This document shows, one piece after another, positions 35,554-45,658 of a stretch of DNA of 64,000 bases; position 1 is the stretch's first letter; each line of letters starts with the position of its first letter. Both the position numbers and the translations under genes were made by a program. The notes beneath the pieces were generated by a model. It had not been told where the DNA came from. It ran no database searches and saw only the letters and a list, made by a program, of their open reading frames with translations. This stretch comes from Flavobacterium sp. (lineage in GTDB: Bacteria; Bacteroidota; Bacteroidia; Flavobacteriales; Flavobacteriaceae), in NCBI GenBank assembly GCA_030151255.1, contig JASLED010000026.1, forward strand, positions 1 through 64,000, written 5' to 3'.

Positions 35554-37407
35554 ATGCAAAATCAAAGTCAGTATACTGAAGATAATATTCGTTCTTTAGA
35601 TTGGAAGGAGCATATACGTATGCGTCCGGGTATGTATATCGGTAAATTAGGAGACGGATCATCTCCTGATGATGGTATATATATACTTATAAAAGAGGTG
35701 ATTGACAATAGTATTGATGAGTTCGTAATGGGCACAGGAAAAACTATTGAAGTTACTTTAAAGGATAAGATGGTAACTGTTCGTGATTTTGGACGTGGTA
35801 TTCCTTTGGGTAAGGTGGTAGATGTTGTGTCTAAAATGAATACTGGAGGAAAATACGATTCAAAAGCATTTAAAAAATCAGTTGGTTTAAATGGTGTTGG
35901 TACAAAAGCAGTAAATGCTTTATCTAATTATTTTAGAGTAGAATCAGTGCGAGATAATCAACTAAAATCAGCAGAATTTTCTGCAGGAACTTTAGTTCAA
36001 GAAGAAGAAATTGTAGAAACAACAAAGCGAAAAGGAACAAAAGTAGCATTTATTGCTGATGAGGGAATTTTTAAAAATTATAAATACCGAAAAGAATATA
36101 TTGAGCGAATGCTCAAAAATTACTGTTATTTAAATAAAGGGTTAACCATTATTTTTAATGGCGAAAAGTTTTTTTCAGAAAACGGCTTACAAGATTTATT
36201 AAATGAAAATATTGATGTAGAAGATCAAATCTATCCAATTATTCATTTATCTGGTGATGATATTGAAGTTGCCATTACTCATAGTAAAACACAATATTCT
36301 GAAGAATATTATTCGTTTGTAAACGGACAAAATACCACACAAGGAGGAACCCATTTAGCTGCTTTTAGAGAAGCTTTGGTGCGTACTTTAAAAGAATTTT
36401 ACAACAAAAATTTCGAAGCATCTGATATTAGAAAATCAATTGTGGCGGCAATTTCTGTAAAAGTAGAAGAACCTGTATTTGAATCGCAAACCAAAACAAA
36501 ATTAGGTTCTACAGAAATGGGACCTGATATGACAACGGTTCGTACTTTTGTCAATGATTTTGTAAAAACACAATTAGATAATTATCTACATAAAAATCCA
36601 GATATAGCAGAAGCATTATTAAGAAAAATTTTGCAAGCAGAGCGCGAGCGAAAAGAATTATCTGGTATTCGAAAAATTGCCAAAGAGCGCGCAAAAAAAG
36701 CAAGTTTGCACAACAGAAAGTTGAGAGATTGCCGTGTGCATTTAACCGATATTAAAAATCCACGTTATTTAGAAAGTACTCTTTTTATTACCGAGGGAGA
36801 TTCGGCATCGGGTTCGATTACAAAATCGCGCGATGTAAATACACAAGCCGTTTTTAGTTTGCGCGGTAAACCTTTGAATTCTTACGGAATGACCAAGAAA
36901 ATTGTGTATGAAAACGAAGAATTCAACTTATTGCAAGCTGCCTTAGATATTGAAGAAGATTTTGAAAGTTTAAGATATAATAATATCGTAATTGCAACAG
37001 ATGCCGATGTTGATGGAATGCATATTCGTTTGTTGTTGATTACTTTCTTTTTACAGTTTTTTCCAGAATTAATCAAAGAAGGGCATTTGTATATTTTACA
37101 AACTCCTTTATTTAGGGTAAGAAACAAAAAAGAAACAATTTATTGCTATAGCGATGAAGAGCGTGTAGCAGCTATTGAAAGGTTAAAACCAAAACCAGAA
37201 ATCACTCGATTTAAAGGTTTAGGAGAAATTTCTCCAAATGAATTTCAATATTTCATTGGAGAAGATATTCGCTTAGATCCTGTAATGTTAGATAAATCAA
37301 TGTCAATCGAAAAAATGCTTGAATTCTATATGGGTAAAAATACGCCAGACAGACAAGAATTTATTATTGATAATTTGAAAGTTGAACTTGATGTTGTAGA
37401 AGAATAA
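35554..37407 (+). CDS. parE: DNA topoisomerase IV subunit B
   Basis: A 617-residue type IIA topoisomerase ATPase subunit. The GHKL site shows EVIDNSIDEF near 48 and GRGIPLG near 85, with GVGTKAVNALS near 112; the TOPRIM domain shows FITEGDSASGS near 411 and DADVDGMHI near 477. It supplies ATP-driven strand passage to separate daughter chromosomes. parC follows after 4 bases. Pairing with the adjacent ParC-type subunit makes this parE rather than gyrB. Confidence 0.94.
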   Translation: MQNQSQYTEDNIRSLDWKEHIRMRPGMYIGKLGDGSSPDDGIYILIKEVIDNSIDEFVMGTGKTIEVTLKDKMVTVRDFGRGIPLGKVVDVVSKMNTGGKYDSKAFKKSVGLNGVGTKAVNALSNYFRVESVRDNQLKSAEFSAGTLVQEEEIVETTKRKGTKVAFIADEGIFKNYKYRKEYIERMLKNYCYLNKGLTIIFNGEKFFSENGLQDLLNENIDVEDQIYPIIHLSGDDIEVAITHSKTQYSEEYYSFVNGQNTTQGGTHLAAFREALVRTLKEFYNKNFEASDIRKSIVAAISVKVEEPVFESQTKTKLGSTEMGPDMTTVRTFVNDFVKTQLDNYLHKNPDIAEALLRKILQAERERKELSGIRKIAKERAKKASLHNRKLRDCRVHLTDIKNPRYLESTLFITEGDSASGSITKSRDVNTQAVFSLRGKPLNSYGMTKKIVYENEEFNLLQAALDIEEDFESLRYNNIVIATDADVDGMHIRLLLITFFLQFFPELIKEGHLYILQTPLFRVRNKKETIYCYSDEERVAAIERLKPKPEITRFKGLGEISPNEFQYFIGEDIRLDPVMLDKSMSIEKMLEFYMGKNTPDRQEFIIDNLKVELDVVEE

Positions 37408-37411
37408 AGGT

Positions 37412-40057
37412 ATGATGAACGAAGATAATTTTGAACAAGATCATTCAATAAACCATTCGGATAAAAATGAGTTTGTAGAAGATTTTACACATTTACAAGA
37501 AGAAGAAACTGAAACCATTACCAAAGTAACGGGAATGTATAAAGATTGGTTTTTAGATTATGCTTCTTATGTTATTTTAGAACGTGCAGTACCTGCTATT
37601 GAAGATGGTTTTAAACCAGTGCAACGTCGTATCATGCATTCAATGAAAGAGTTAGATGATGGACGTTACAATAAAGTAGCCAATATTGTTGGGCATACCA
37701 TGCAATATCACCCACACGGTGATGCCAGTATTGGTGATGCTATTGTGCAATTAGGGCAAAAAGACTTGCTTATTGATATGCAAGGAAACTGGGGAAATAT
37801 TCATACGGGAGATGGTGCGGCAGCTTCTCGTTATATCGAGGCGCGTTTAAGCAAATTTGCCTTAGAAGTATTGTATTCTCCTAAAATTACCGAATGGCAA
37901 TCTTCTTATGATGGCCGTCGTAATGAACCGATTAATTTACCTGTAAAGTTTCCATTGCTTTTAGCACAAGGAGCCGAAGGAATTGCAGTAGGTTTATCAA
38001 CCAAAGTTTTACCTCATAATTTTAATGAATTAATTGATGCATCCATCAAAATATTAAAAGGAAAACCATTTACTATTTTTCCAGATTTTGTAACTGAAGG
38101 AATTGCTGATATATCTAATTATAACGATGGTTTGCGTGGCGGGCGTGTGCGTGTGCGTGCTCGTATTTCTCAACTGGATAAAAATACTTTGATAATTACA
38201 CAAATTCCTTTTTCTACCAATACTACTTCTTTGATTGATAGTATTTTAAAAGCCAATGAAAAAGGTAAATTAAAAATCAGAAAAATTGAAGACAACACAG
38301 CGGCTAATGTTGAAATTTTAATCCATTTGCCTGCCGGAACTTCTCCAGATAAAACCATTGATGCACTTTATGCTTTTACAGCATGCGAAACATCAATTGC
38401 TCCATTAGGTTGTATTATTCAAGATAATCGACCTTTGTTTATTGGTGTTTCCGAAATGTTAACTCGTTCTACTCATCAAACGGTTGATTTGCTAAGAAGT
38501 GAATTGGAAATTGAGTTGAATGAATTGGAGGAAAAATGGCATTTCTTGTCTTTAGAACGCATCTTTATTGAGAATAGAATTTATCGTGCTATTGAAGAGG
38601 AAGAAACTTGGGAAGGGGTAATTCAAGCAATTGATGAAGGCTTAAAACCTTTTATTACTCATTTGAAAAGAGGAGTTACTCAAGAAGACATTGTTCGATT
38701 AACTGATATTAAAATTAAACGTATTTCTCGATTTGATATTGATAAAGCCAATCAACAAATTGAAGCCTTAGAAGGAGATATCGAACAAGTTAAATATCAT
38801 TTGGCTCATTTGATTGATTTCGCTATTAATTATTTTACTTCGTTAAAGGAAAAATATGGAAAAGGCCGCGAAAGAAAAACGGAATTAAGAAGTTTTGATA
38901 CCATTGAGGCAACAAAAGTTGTTTTGAGAAATACAAAATTATATGTCAATCGTCAGGAAGGTTTTTTTGGAACTGGATTGAGAAAAGACGAATATGTTTG
39001 TGATTGTTCGGACATTGACGATATTATTGTGTTTTTGCGAGACGGATCGATGGTGATTTCTAAAGTAGAAGAAAAGCGTTTTGTAGGAAAAGATATTATT
39101 CATATTGAAGTTTTTGCAAAAAATGATAAACGCACTATTTATAATTTAATTTACAGAGACGGAAAATCTGGTCCGTCATATATTAAGCGCTTTAATGTAA
39201 TGAGCATTACTCGCGATAAAGTATATGATTTAACCCAAGGTAAACCAGGTTCTCAAATTCTATATTTTTCTGCTAATCCAAACGGAGAAGCTGAAGTTGT
39301 AACTATTTTGTTACGTCAATTAAGCAATGTAAAAAAACTAAAATTTGATTTAGATTTTGCCGATTTATTGATTAAAGGACGTATTGCCAAAGGAAATTTG
39401 GTAACTAAATATGCAATTAAGAAAATTGAATTAAAGGAAAAAGGTATTTCTACACTTCGTCCAAGAAAAATTTGGTATGATGAAACCGTAAGAAGATTAA
39501 ATGTTGAAGGAAGAGGAGATTTATTGGGAGAATTTAAGCCAGAAGATCGTTTGTTAATTATTACTCAATCTGGAAAAATAAAAACAGTTGTACCTGAACT
39601 GACTACCCATTTTGAAGATGATATGATTGTTTTAGAAAAATGGACAGCGAATAAACCTATTTCTGCTATTTATTTTGATGGTGAAAAGGCGCGTTATTAT
39701 ATCAAACGTTTCTTAGTAGATAATGAAAACAAGGAGGAAACTTTTATAACTGAGCACGAAAAGTCAAAATTAGAATTAATTTCAACGGATTATCGCCCAG
39801 TAATTGAAGTTGTTTTTTCTAAGGTAAAAGGTATTCAGAAAGAGAATCAAATAATTGATTTAGAGCAATTTATATCGATTAAAGGAATAAAAGCTTTAGG
39901 TAATCAATTAACTGCAGATAAGATTAAACAAATTGATCATTTAGAATCTTTGCCTTATGAAGAAGAGGAGGAAGAGGAAGAAGAAATCACAGCAATAGAT
40001 TTAGAAGATTTACCCGATATTAAAATTGACGAAGACGGACAAAGTAGCTTATTCTAA
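37412..40057 (+). CDS. parC: DNA topoisomerase IV subunit A
   Basis: An 881-residue DNA-cleaving subunit. The catalytic Tyr141 lies in ASRYIEARL, and the quinolone-determining region HPHGDASIGDAIVQLG precedes it. A C-terminal beta-pinwheel follows, without a clear GyrA box, and the protein ends in a long Glu run (near 850) and acidic tail. Two ATG codons stand in tandem at 37412; the second is equally possible. It forms the parE-parC operon, with the phospholipase A gene starting 9 bases after its stop. Confidence 0.93.
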   Translation: MMNEDNFEQDHSINHSDKNEFVEDFTHLQEEETETITKVTGMYKDWFLDYASYVILERAVPAIEDGFKPVQRRIMHSMKELDDGRYNKVANIVGHTMQYHPHGDASIGDAIVQLGQKDLLIDMQGNWGNIHTGDGAAASRYIEARLSKFALEVLYSPKITEWQSSYDGRRNEPINLPVKFPLLLAQGAEGIAVGLSTKVLPHNFNELIDASIKILKGKPFTIFPDFVTEGIADISNYNDGLRGGRVRVRARISQLDKNTLIITQIPFSTNTTSLIDSILKANEKGKLKIRKIEDNTAANVEILIHLPAGTSPDKTIDALYAFTACETSIAPLGCIIQDNRPLFIGVSEMLTRSTHQTVDLLRSELEIELNELEEKWHFLSLERIFIENRIYRAIEEEETWEGVIQAIDEGLKPFITHLKRGVTQEDIVRLTDIKIKRISRFDIDKANQQIEALEGDIEQVKYHLAHLIDFAINYFTSLKEKYGKGRERKTELRSFDTIEATKVVLRNTKLYVNRQEGFFGTGLRKDEYVCDCSDIDDIIVFLRDGSMVISKVEEKRFVGKDIIHIEVFAKNDKRTIYNLIYRDGKSGPSYIKRFNVMSITRDKVYDLTQGKPGSQILYFSANPNGEAEVVTILLRQLSNVKKLKFDLDFADLLIKGRIAKGNLVTKYAIKKIELKEKGISTLRPRKIWYDETVRRLNVEGRGDLLGEFKPEDRLLIITQSGKIKTVVPELTTHFEDDMIVLEKWTANKPISAIYFDGEKARYYIKRFLVDNENKEETFITEHEKSKLELISTDYRPVIEVVFSKVKGIQKENQIIDLEQFISIKGIKALGNQLTADKIKQIDHLESLPYEEEEEEEEEITAIDLEDLPDIKIDEDGQSSLF

Positions 40058-40066
40058 TATTGTGAA

Positions 40067-40993
40067 ATGAAGAATAGAAAAGGCCTAATTATTGGTTTAA
40101 TAGCACTGAGTAGTTTAGGTAACTTAAATAGTTTTGCTCAGCAACAAAAACATGAACATCTGTTAACTTCAAAAACAGATGTTCATGCTTTAGATGATAT
40201 GTGGCAATTATCTCCAGCAACGAAAAAGAAAACATTTTCTCTTTCTCCTTATAAACCTATTTATATTATTCCAATTAAATATACTAACCGGCCCAATGAT
40301 AAACCAATTAGTTTTAGTGGACATATGGGAATTCCAGATCCTTTAGAATATCAAAAAATTGAAGCTAGAATGCAGATTAGTTTTAAAACTAAAATTTTTG
40401 AAGATGTTTTTGCAGGTAAAGGAGATTTATGGTTTGGATTTACTCAAACATCTGACTGGCAGTTGTTTAATAATGATATTTCTCGCCCATTTAGAGATTT
40501 GAATTATGAGCCAGAATTGATTTTTAATTATCCTGTTAATTGGCAAGTTAATAATTTTCGTTTTAGAATGGTTGGATTAGCAGTAAATCACAATTCAAAC
40601 GGACAAAGTAACCCTAATTCTAGAGGGTGGAATCGAATAATTTTTCATGTTGGAATGGAATCGAATAATTGGAGTTTTATGCTAAGACCTTGGATTCGTT
40701 TTCCCGAAAATGGAAAATATGATGATAATGCTCAAATAACAGATTATTATGGACATGGAGATTTTACCGCAACGTACACTAAAAATAAGCAAGTACTAAG
40801 TATAATGTTGCGTAGTAATATGCGTTTGAATCATAATTATAGAGGTTTTCAAGAAATACGTTATGCTTATCCAATAAAAAATAATTTAAAGGTTTTTGGC
40901 GTGATAAATAACGGTTATGGCGAAACTTTGTTAGATTATAATTGGAATCAGTCAACCATTGGAATTGGAGTAGCTTTTTTTGATTGGAATTAG
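40067..40993 (+). CDS. pldA: Outer-membrane phospholipase A
   Basis: A 308-residue exported beta-barrel with a signal peptide (cleavage near Ala24, NSFAQ). The OMPLA active site is clear: His175 and Ser177 in NHNSNGQSNP, then SRGWNR, where the Asn supports the triad. In E. coli the enzyme is dormant as a monomer and is activated by dimerisation and calcium when the outer membrane is disturbed. It begins 9 bases after parC, so it may share the parEC transcript, an odd functional mix. Confidence 0.93.
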   Translation: MKNRKGLIIGLIALSSLGNLNSFAQQQKHEHLLTSKTDVHALDDMWQLSPATKKKTFSLSPYKPIYIIPIKYTNRPNDKPISFSGHMGIPDPLEYQKIEARMQISFKTKIFEDVFAGKGDLWFGFTQTSDWQLFNNDISRPFRDLNYEPELIFNYPVNWQVNNFRFRMVGLAVNHNSNGQSNPNSRGWNRIIFHVGMESNNWSFMLRPWIRFPENGKYDDNAQITDYYGHGDFTATYTKNKQVLSIMLRSNMRLNHNYRGFQEIRYAYPIKNNLKVFGVINNGYGETLLDYNWNQSTIGIGVAFFDWN

Positions 40994-41050
40994 TGATTAT
41001 TTGTTGCTTATATAGCGTATTTTATCAAGTAAAAAGTTAGTTTTAAAATT

Positions 41051-41452
41051 ATGAAAAATACATTTATTATTATCTTGTCTTTTTGTTTTTCAGCAAGTAT
41101 AGCACAGGTAAATACAAAAACATTTTCTAAAACAAAATGGGAATGTAAAATAGGAGAGGGATGTATTAGTTATTATACATTTTTGAATGAGAATTCATTT
41201 GAATTTTATAATTGCGAAATGGAAGAAATAACTTATGGGAATTATTATTTAGATAACAATTTTTTAATGATTGAAGAAAGAGGAACTAAAGATGAAACCG
41301 AAAATCATTTTGAACCAAAGTTGTATAAGCTTTCTCTAGAGAATAACTATTTAAAACATTTAGAATTAAGTTTTTGGGTGGATGATAAGTGGGTGTTATC
41401 TGATTTTAAATTTGATGAGGCATATAAATACTATAAAATAGATACTAAATAA
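41051..41452 (+). CDS. Exported protein of unknown function
   Basis: A 133-residue protein with a signal peptide (MKNTFIIILSFCFSASIAQ, cleavage near 18). The mature part is small and beta-rich, with SKTKWECKIGEGCISYYTF giving two or three cysteines that could form a disulfide. The layout, one compact domain with a 'W.C..G' start, recalls lipocalin-like or DUF-type flavobacterial proteins, but no family is certain. It has its own terminator. Confidence 0.65.
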   Translation: MKNTFIIILSFCFSASIAQVNTKTFSKTKWECKIGEGCISYYTFLNENSFEFYNCEMEEITYGNYYLDNNFLMIEERGTKDETENHFEPKLYKLSLENNYLKHLELSFWVDDKWVLSDFKFDEAYKYYKIDTK

Positions 41453-41465
41453 GTTTTAAAAATAC

Positions 41466-41502
41466 AATAAAAAAGCGCTTGAATTTCAAGCGCTTTTTTA
41501 TT
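41466..41502. terminator. Bidirectional terminator between convergent genes
   Basis: An 18-bp perfect stem (AATAAAAAAGCGCTTGAA / complement) with a single-base centre and long A and T runs, overlapping the stop of the - strand gene. Confidence 0.85.
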
Positions 41503-42221
41503 TAAAGTTCTTCTATAAGAAAATAAGAACCTAAACTTGTATCCGAAGGAGGTCCGGCTAAATAATAACCAGATGTTCCTGAGTGTAAACCACCATATCT
41601 GGCTTTAAATGTCAATTTACCTCCATCTGGGCCTGTAGTAAAGATAATTATAGGATTTGATACCCCTCCATCATCAAAAGCTTCAGTTGACGATTCAACG
41701 TATCCTTTTGTTTTAACAAGAGCTTGTAGACCAGTACCAGCAACAAATTCAGATGTTATATAACCTGGATAATCCTTATTTCCAAGAAAAGATTGTCTAA
41801 TACCAATCATTGCAGTTACTTTAAAAGCTTTGTCTGCAGGAAAATTTAAGGTTGTTTTATCAGTGCTTATAGTGATCACGTTAGTGTTAAGACCTTGAAT
41901 TGCACCATCAAAAAGAATATCATAAAAAGTATCTTTAGTAGCTAATAATTGCCTTTCTAGTTTTGGTATAATAGCAAATGTTTTTGCTAGCGTTACGTCT
42001 TTTCCTGTTATGATATTACTTTTATGTGTTTTTTGTACAATCTGATTTTCATCTACTGTAAGTACGTAGTCAAAAGTAGCTCCTGTATCATTAGTTGTTG
42101 CAACTCTTAAATCTCCTTCAACATCTAAAGTTGTTTTAGGAAGTGGAGTATTTATCCCAATTTGAGCATTAGTATTAGTAATTGCTAACAATACAAATGC
42201 GATAAAATTTATTTTTTTCAT
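41502..42221 (-). CDS. Exported surface protein of unknown function (GINTP-type)
   Basis: A 239-residue protein with a signal peptide (MKKINFIAFVLLAITNTNAQ) and, right after it, IGINTPLPKTTLDVEGDLRV. That motif opens many Bacteroidota exported proteins with tail-fibre-like or structural repeats. The rest is beta-rich and glycine-rich at the C-terminus (YGGLHSGTSGYYLAG). No enzyme motif is visible. It could be an adhesin-like surface protein. It is monocistronic, convergent with the exported gene on the other strand. Confidence 0.7.
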   Translation of the reverse strand: MKKINFIAFVLLAITNTNAQIGINTPLPKTTLDVEGDLRVATTNDTGATFDYVLTVDENQIVQKTHKSNIITGKDVTLAKTFAIIPKLERQLLATKDTFYDILFDGAIQGLNTNVITISTDKTTLNFPADKAFKVTAMIGIRQSFLGNKDYPGYITSEFVAGTGLQALVKTKGYVESSTEAFDDGGVSNPIIIFTTGPDGGKLTFKARYGGLHSGTSGYYLAGPPSDTSLGSYFLIEEL

Positions 42222-42441
42222 ACTTTTTATGCTAATATAATTAAAAAATAATAATAAAACATTATTTTATGTTAATTTGTTTTTTAATAAGTCTTTTTTA
42301 ACCAAAAATATGAGTGTAATTTTATTAAATACAAATAAATTACTTTTTACGGAATAAGGAATATCAAACAATGTTTGTAGCGTATATTGACTTTTGTGAA
42401 AAGAATATGAAGTAATTTCAAATTGCGTTATATAAATTATA

Positions 42442-43251
42442 TCAACGTATTCTTTTATACACAAAAGCCTTTTCATCTTCACTTATGGTCAATATATTAT
42501 CTTTTATTGTAAAAATAGCAGAAACATCTTTTTTCTTTTCTGTTTTCAATATCAGTTGATTACCTTCAAGCTTATAAGTTCCATTTTCATAATTAGTTGT
42601 TTTGCAATTTTCTAAACGCTGATAACTTTTTGCCGCTTCAAAATATAAGCGCTCTTTATTTTCTATGTTTTCCCAAGTGCCAGTAAGCTCGTCTTTTCCT
42701 AAGTAGTTTTGTTTTAGTGTATTTAGTAATACAAAAATGCCAATAAAAATTACGGGAATATAAATGTATTTTAGTTTACTTAACCTAATGTATTTTTTAG
42801 ACATTGTTTCATCTGCAAATAAGGATGGAGATTGTATCAGGAGCTTTATAAATATTTTGTAATCAGATAAGAAAATAAAAAGTCCCATAATGGTTAAAAT
42901 TACGGCCATTCCTTTAGCTCCGTCAATATCATAAGCAAAATCAATCATTAAGATATTGAGCATAAACGTTAAAAATAGTAAGATACCAATACGCGTTGTT
43001 TTTCTAAAAAATAATAAAAGAGAAGTGGTAATTTGAATAAAAGCGATAATTGCTCCATACCAGAATGAATAGCCATAATAATACCAAGTTAATTGAAATC
43101 CAGAAAGAGAGGATATGGGCTTGTCATATACGCTAGGTTGGGTAATAAATTGTGTTTCTAATAGTTTGGCAAAGGCATAAGAAATAATGATTGTTGCAAT
43201 AAAATATCTACAAAAAGTATAAAGATATAAGTGCAGTTTTTTATAATCCAT
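42442..43251 (-). CDS. DoxX-like membrane protein with C-terminal beta domain
   Basis: The ATG at 43251 gives 269 residues; a TTG at 43281 adds 10 polar residues and is less likely. Four or five membrane helices (LHLYLYTFCRYFIATIIISYAFAKLL onwards) form a DoxX-like four-helix core with Arg/Lys in the first helix. After a further helix near 170, a soluble domain of about 90 residues follows, with DELTGTWENIENKERLYFEA, a lipocalin-like 'GTW' beta unit. The DoxX part may take part in redox or electron-transport-linked functions, but no role is established. An AraC gene lies upstream. Confidence 0.7.
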   Translation of the reverse strand: MDYKKLHLYLYTFCRYFIATIIISYAFAKLLETQFITQPSVYDKPISSLSGFQLTWYYYGYSFWYGAIIAFIQITTSLLLFFRKTTRIGILLFLTFMLNILMIDFAYDIDGAKGMAVILTIMGLFIFLSDYKIFIKLLIQSPSLFADETMSKKYIRLSKLKYIYIPVIFIGIFVLLNTLKQNYLGKDELTGTWENIENKERLYFEAAKSYQRLENCKTTNYENGTYKLEGNQLILKTEKKKDVSAIFTIKDNILTISEDEKAFVYKRIR

Positions 43252-43326
43252 TTTAATGTATTTTAAGTTTGTTATTCGCAAATCTATAGCAAGTACAAAA
43301 AATAGAATTGTAAAAATGTAAACTGG

Positions 43327-44127
43327 TTATATAAAAAACCAAATATTTTCTTGATTGGTATTTACTTGACTAAAAAACGATTGTGGATTTCGATCGGTAA
43401 ACATTTTAAAATCTTTATTAAAATGTGATTGATCATAAAATCCGTTTTGTGATAAGTCGGTATAGTTTTTACTTTCTTTGAATTTTAAAATTGCATTTCT
43501 AAAACGATGAATTTTTCGATACTCAGAAGGAGATTTCCCTAAGTGTTTTAAAAAAAGCTTATTAATATATTGTCTAGATAGATTATGTGTCTTAGCTATT
43601 TCTTCAATTTTAGAATCTGCTTCAATATCATTGATTAGTTTTAACATTAAATCAAATTCTTTTTCTTGTAGAATAGAAATCAGATAGGCTTCTAATTCAG
43701 CAATTTGTAGTTCGATATCTAGATCAAAAATGGCTTGCATTTTAGCATTAAATTCTTTCGAAAAGATAAAATCAATATGTACTTTTTTGTTGAAAATTTC
43801 ATTTGAATTTTTAACAAACTGATTAATACCGAGAGGTTTAAAATAAATAGTTAGTTCGTCAATCAAATGTTTATAACAAATTTGCATTGGTTTGGTATAT
43901 CGAGTTACCAAGCAAGTTAAAATATTTGATTTGTTTGATGCTTGTAAAACAACCAAATTATCTTGTTGGTTAACACTAAAGTTTCTATTAACGGTTAGAA
44001 TGCTATAATTATTCGGATAAGTCCAATATTTAATAGGTATAATAGTTTTGTCTTCGCGAATAAAATAGTATCCTTCAATGTATTTTTGTAGTGTTTTGTT
44101 TGTTGGTTTATAGAATTTTAATTCCAT
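43327..44127 (-). CDS. AraC-family transcriptional regulator
   Basis: A 266-residue protein with a sensory N-terminal domain of about 150 residues (DUF6597-like start, KFYKPTNKTLQKYIEGYYFI) and a C-terminal double helix-turn-helix: IEEIAKTHNLSRQYINKLFLKHLGKSPSEYRK and the second unit FYDQSHFNKDFKMFTDRNPQSFF. The ligand is unknown. The DoxX-like gene lies 75 bases downstream on the same strand and is a possible target. Confidence 0.85.
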   Translation of the reverse strand: MELKFYKPTNKTLQKYIEGYYFIREDKTIIPIKYWTYPNNYSILTVNRNFSVNQQDNLVVLQASNKSNILTCLVTRYTKPMQICYKHLIDELTIYFKPLGINQFVKNSNEIFNKKVHIDFIFSKEFNAKMQAIFDLDIELQIAELEAYLISILQEKEFDLMLKLINDIEADSKIEEIAKTHNLSRQYINKLFLKHLGKSPSEYRKIHRFRNAILKFKESKNYTDLSQNGFYDQSHFNKDFKMFTDRNPQSFFSQVNTNQENIWFFI

Positions 44128-44873
44128 ATTTTGGTTAACGATATAAAGGATTTTTTTGCATCAATTTTCAGTGCTAAGATAATGAAAACCGATCATCTTT
44201 TATGTTTTGAAGTATATAACTTCATCCGAAAGCTGATGTTTCGGATGAAGTATCTACACTATTTTAACTTTATGGTAATACTGCCTTAAATGCAATGTAT
44301 CTCTAATTCTGTTGGAAAACGGTTTCGAAGCTATTAGCATCAAAGGCTGATGCTAGGTTTATATTTGAATTACAAATTCCCCTTAAAAATGTATTAATTA
44401 ATATTAACCGAGGCCAGTAGTTTTCTTCTTCATAGGAATCTTAAAACTTTCGGATAATATTCTAGCTTCTAAAATTAGAGTGTTACATTATATAGTGTAG
44501 TTTTTTTGATTTGTTTTTATATAAATAAGCTGCTATTAGCTTGTTAAATTTTATAATATTATTTTCATAATGCGAAATTAAATGTTAATTGTATCTGACA
44601 CAAGGGAAAAATACTTGATTTAAAATACAGGTGTTTTTACTATTCTCTAACTTTTAATATTTAATACGTTTGTAGATAATTATTTTTTGTAAATTATCAT
44701 ATATAAGGTTTTTTTTGATATTAAATATATGGTTTGTTATAATTTGTGAGTTAAAAATTATGTTAATAAATTGTGTTTAAAGCGTAATTTTACTTTTATT
44801 TGCTTATTGAAAAAATACAACATTTTTGATTTGTTTTTATAAATGTATCAAAAAGTATGGATTAAAGTTTTTT
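44128..44873. other. Long intergenic region with hairpins and a possible gene remnant
   Basis: 746 bases between divergent units. A perfect 13-bp hairpin (ACTTCATCCGAAA / complement) lies at 44219-44251. A second hairpin, TAGCATCA/TGATGCTA, lies near 44334-44354. On the - strand, 27 codons from about 44483 to a stop at 44404 (LILEARILSESFKIPMKKK) read like a C-terminal coding fragment. The promoter of the sensor operon should lie near 44780-44870. No named RNA was recognised. Confidence 0.4.
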
Positions 44874-45020
44874 ATGAATAAAGATAAGATTTTCAATGAT
44901 TTATTTCGCGCAAGTCCGTGCCGAATTCTTCAAAATATAGTACCCGAATTTTTGAACCAAACAATCAAAAAAACACATACTTCGCTAAAGTTATCGACCA
45001 AATGGATAGATAAGTATTGA
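44874..45020 (+). CDS. Possible 48-residue peptide in front of the sensor operon
   Basis: ATG 44874 opens a 48-residue frame that ends 5 bases before the ATG of the 7-TM gene at 45026. It is basic, starts MNKDKIFNDLFRASPCRIL and ends KLSTKWIDKY, with one cysteine and no signal peptide. Tight spacing and orientation suggest a real small gene in the operon. A peptide signal sensed by the downstream 7-TM protein is an attractive idea, but nothing in the sequence proves it. It may also be an untranslated leader that happens to be open. Confidence 0.35.
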   Translation: MNKDKIFNDLFRASPCRILQNIVPEFLNQTIKKTHTSLKLSTKWIDKY

Positions 45021-45025
45021 TTAAT

Positions 45026-45658
45026 ATGGATATTCACGACGTAATGGCTATTACAATTTATTTGTGTTCTTTAACGCTTGTAATTGCAATAGTTTATTCA
45101 ATGCTAAAAGCAAAAAGCAGTGTGTATAAATATATTGTGTTAATCTACCTAATAATTAGTTTGTTTTTCTATCAATTAGGGCAAATATTATTTAATAATT
45201 TAATACTTATACCTCTTTTTGCTATTTTAGAATTAGCTTGTTTTTCAATTTTATATTATCGTTTAACCCAAAATAAATTTAGTTATATAATTACTATTCC
45301 TACAATTGTATGTTTTTTGATTGAGTTGACAATGTCTGATTTTCAGAATATAGAAACGTATCAAACCTATACCCGTTTTTTTTCATTGCTTACAATGGTT
45401 GTATTGGCTATTTTTTATAGTTATTTACTCATCAAACAAAGTTGGCAACAGTATAATGCATCATTGTTTTTGCTTAACGCAAATGTGCTTATTTATGCTA
45501 GTTTTTCATGTTTGATTTATTTAATGCTCAACTTGCTTATCAATTTAGATACGCTTGCTAAATTCTGGTTTTGGATTGTAAATATGATAGCTACATTAAT
45601 TTTTAATATTGTAAATACCAAAGTAATATGTGGCATTGGCAAAATGAAAGAACAATAA
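45026..45658 (+). CDS. Seven-helix membrane protein, probable sensor module of a split kinase
   Basis: The ATG at 45026 gives 210 residues, nearly all in seven hydrophobic helices: near 7-26, 35-53, 57-80, 88-106, 121-140, 148-172 and 180-197. The loops are short. No family is certain; it resembles the 7TM input modules fused to histidine kinases in Bacteroidota, here as a separate gene. It overlaps the kinase gene by 31 bases, so the two are coupled. Confidence 0.72.
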   Translation: MDIHDVMAITIYLCSLTLVIAIVYSMLKAKSSVYKYIVLIYLIISLFFYQLGQILFNNLILIPLFAILELACFSILYYRLTQNKFSYIITIPTIVCFLIELTMSDFQNIETYQTYTRFFSLLTMVVLAIFYSYLLIKQSWQQYNASLFLLNANVLIYASFSCLIYLMLNLLINLDTLAKFWFWIVNMIATLIFNIVNTKVICGIGKMKEQ

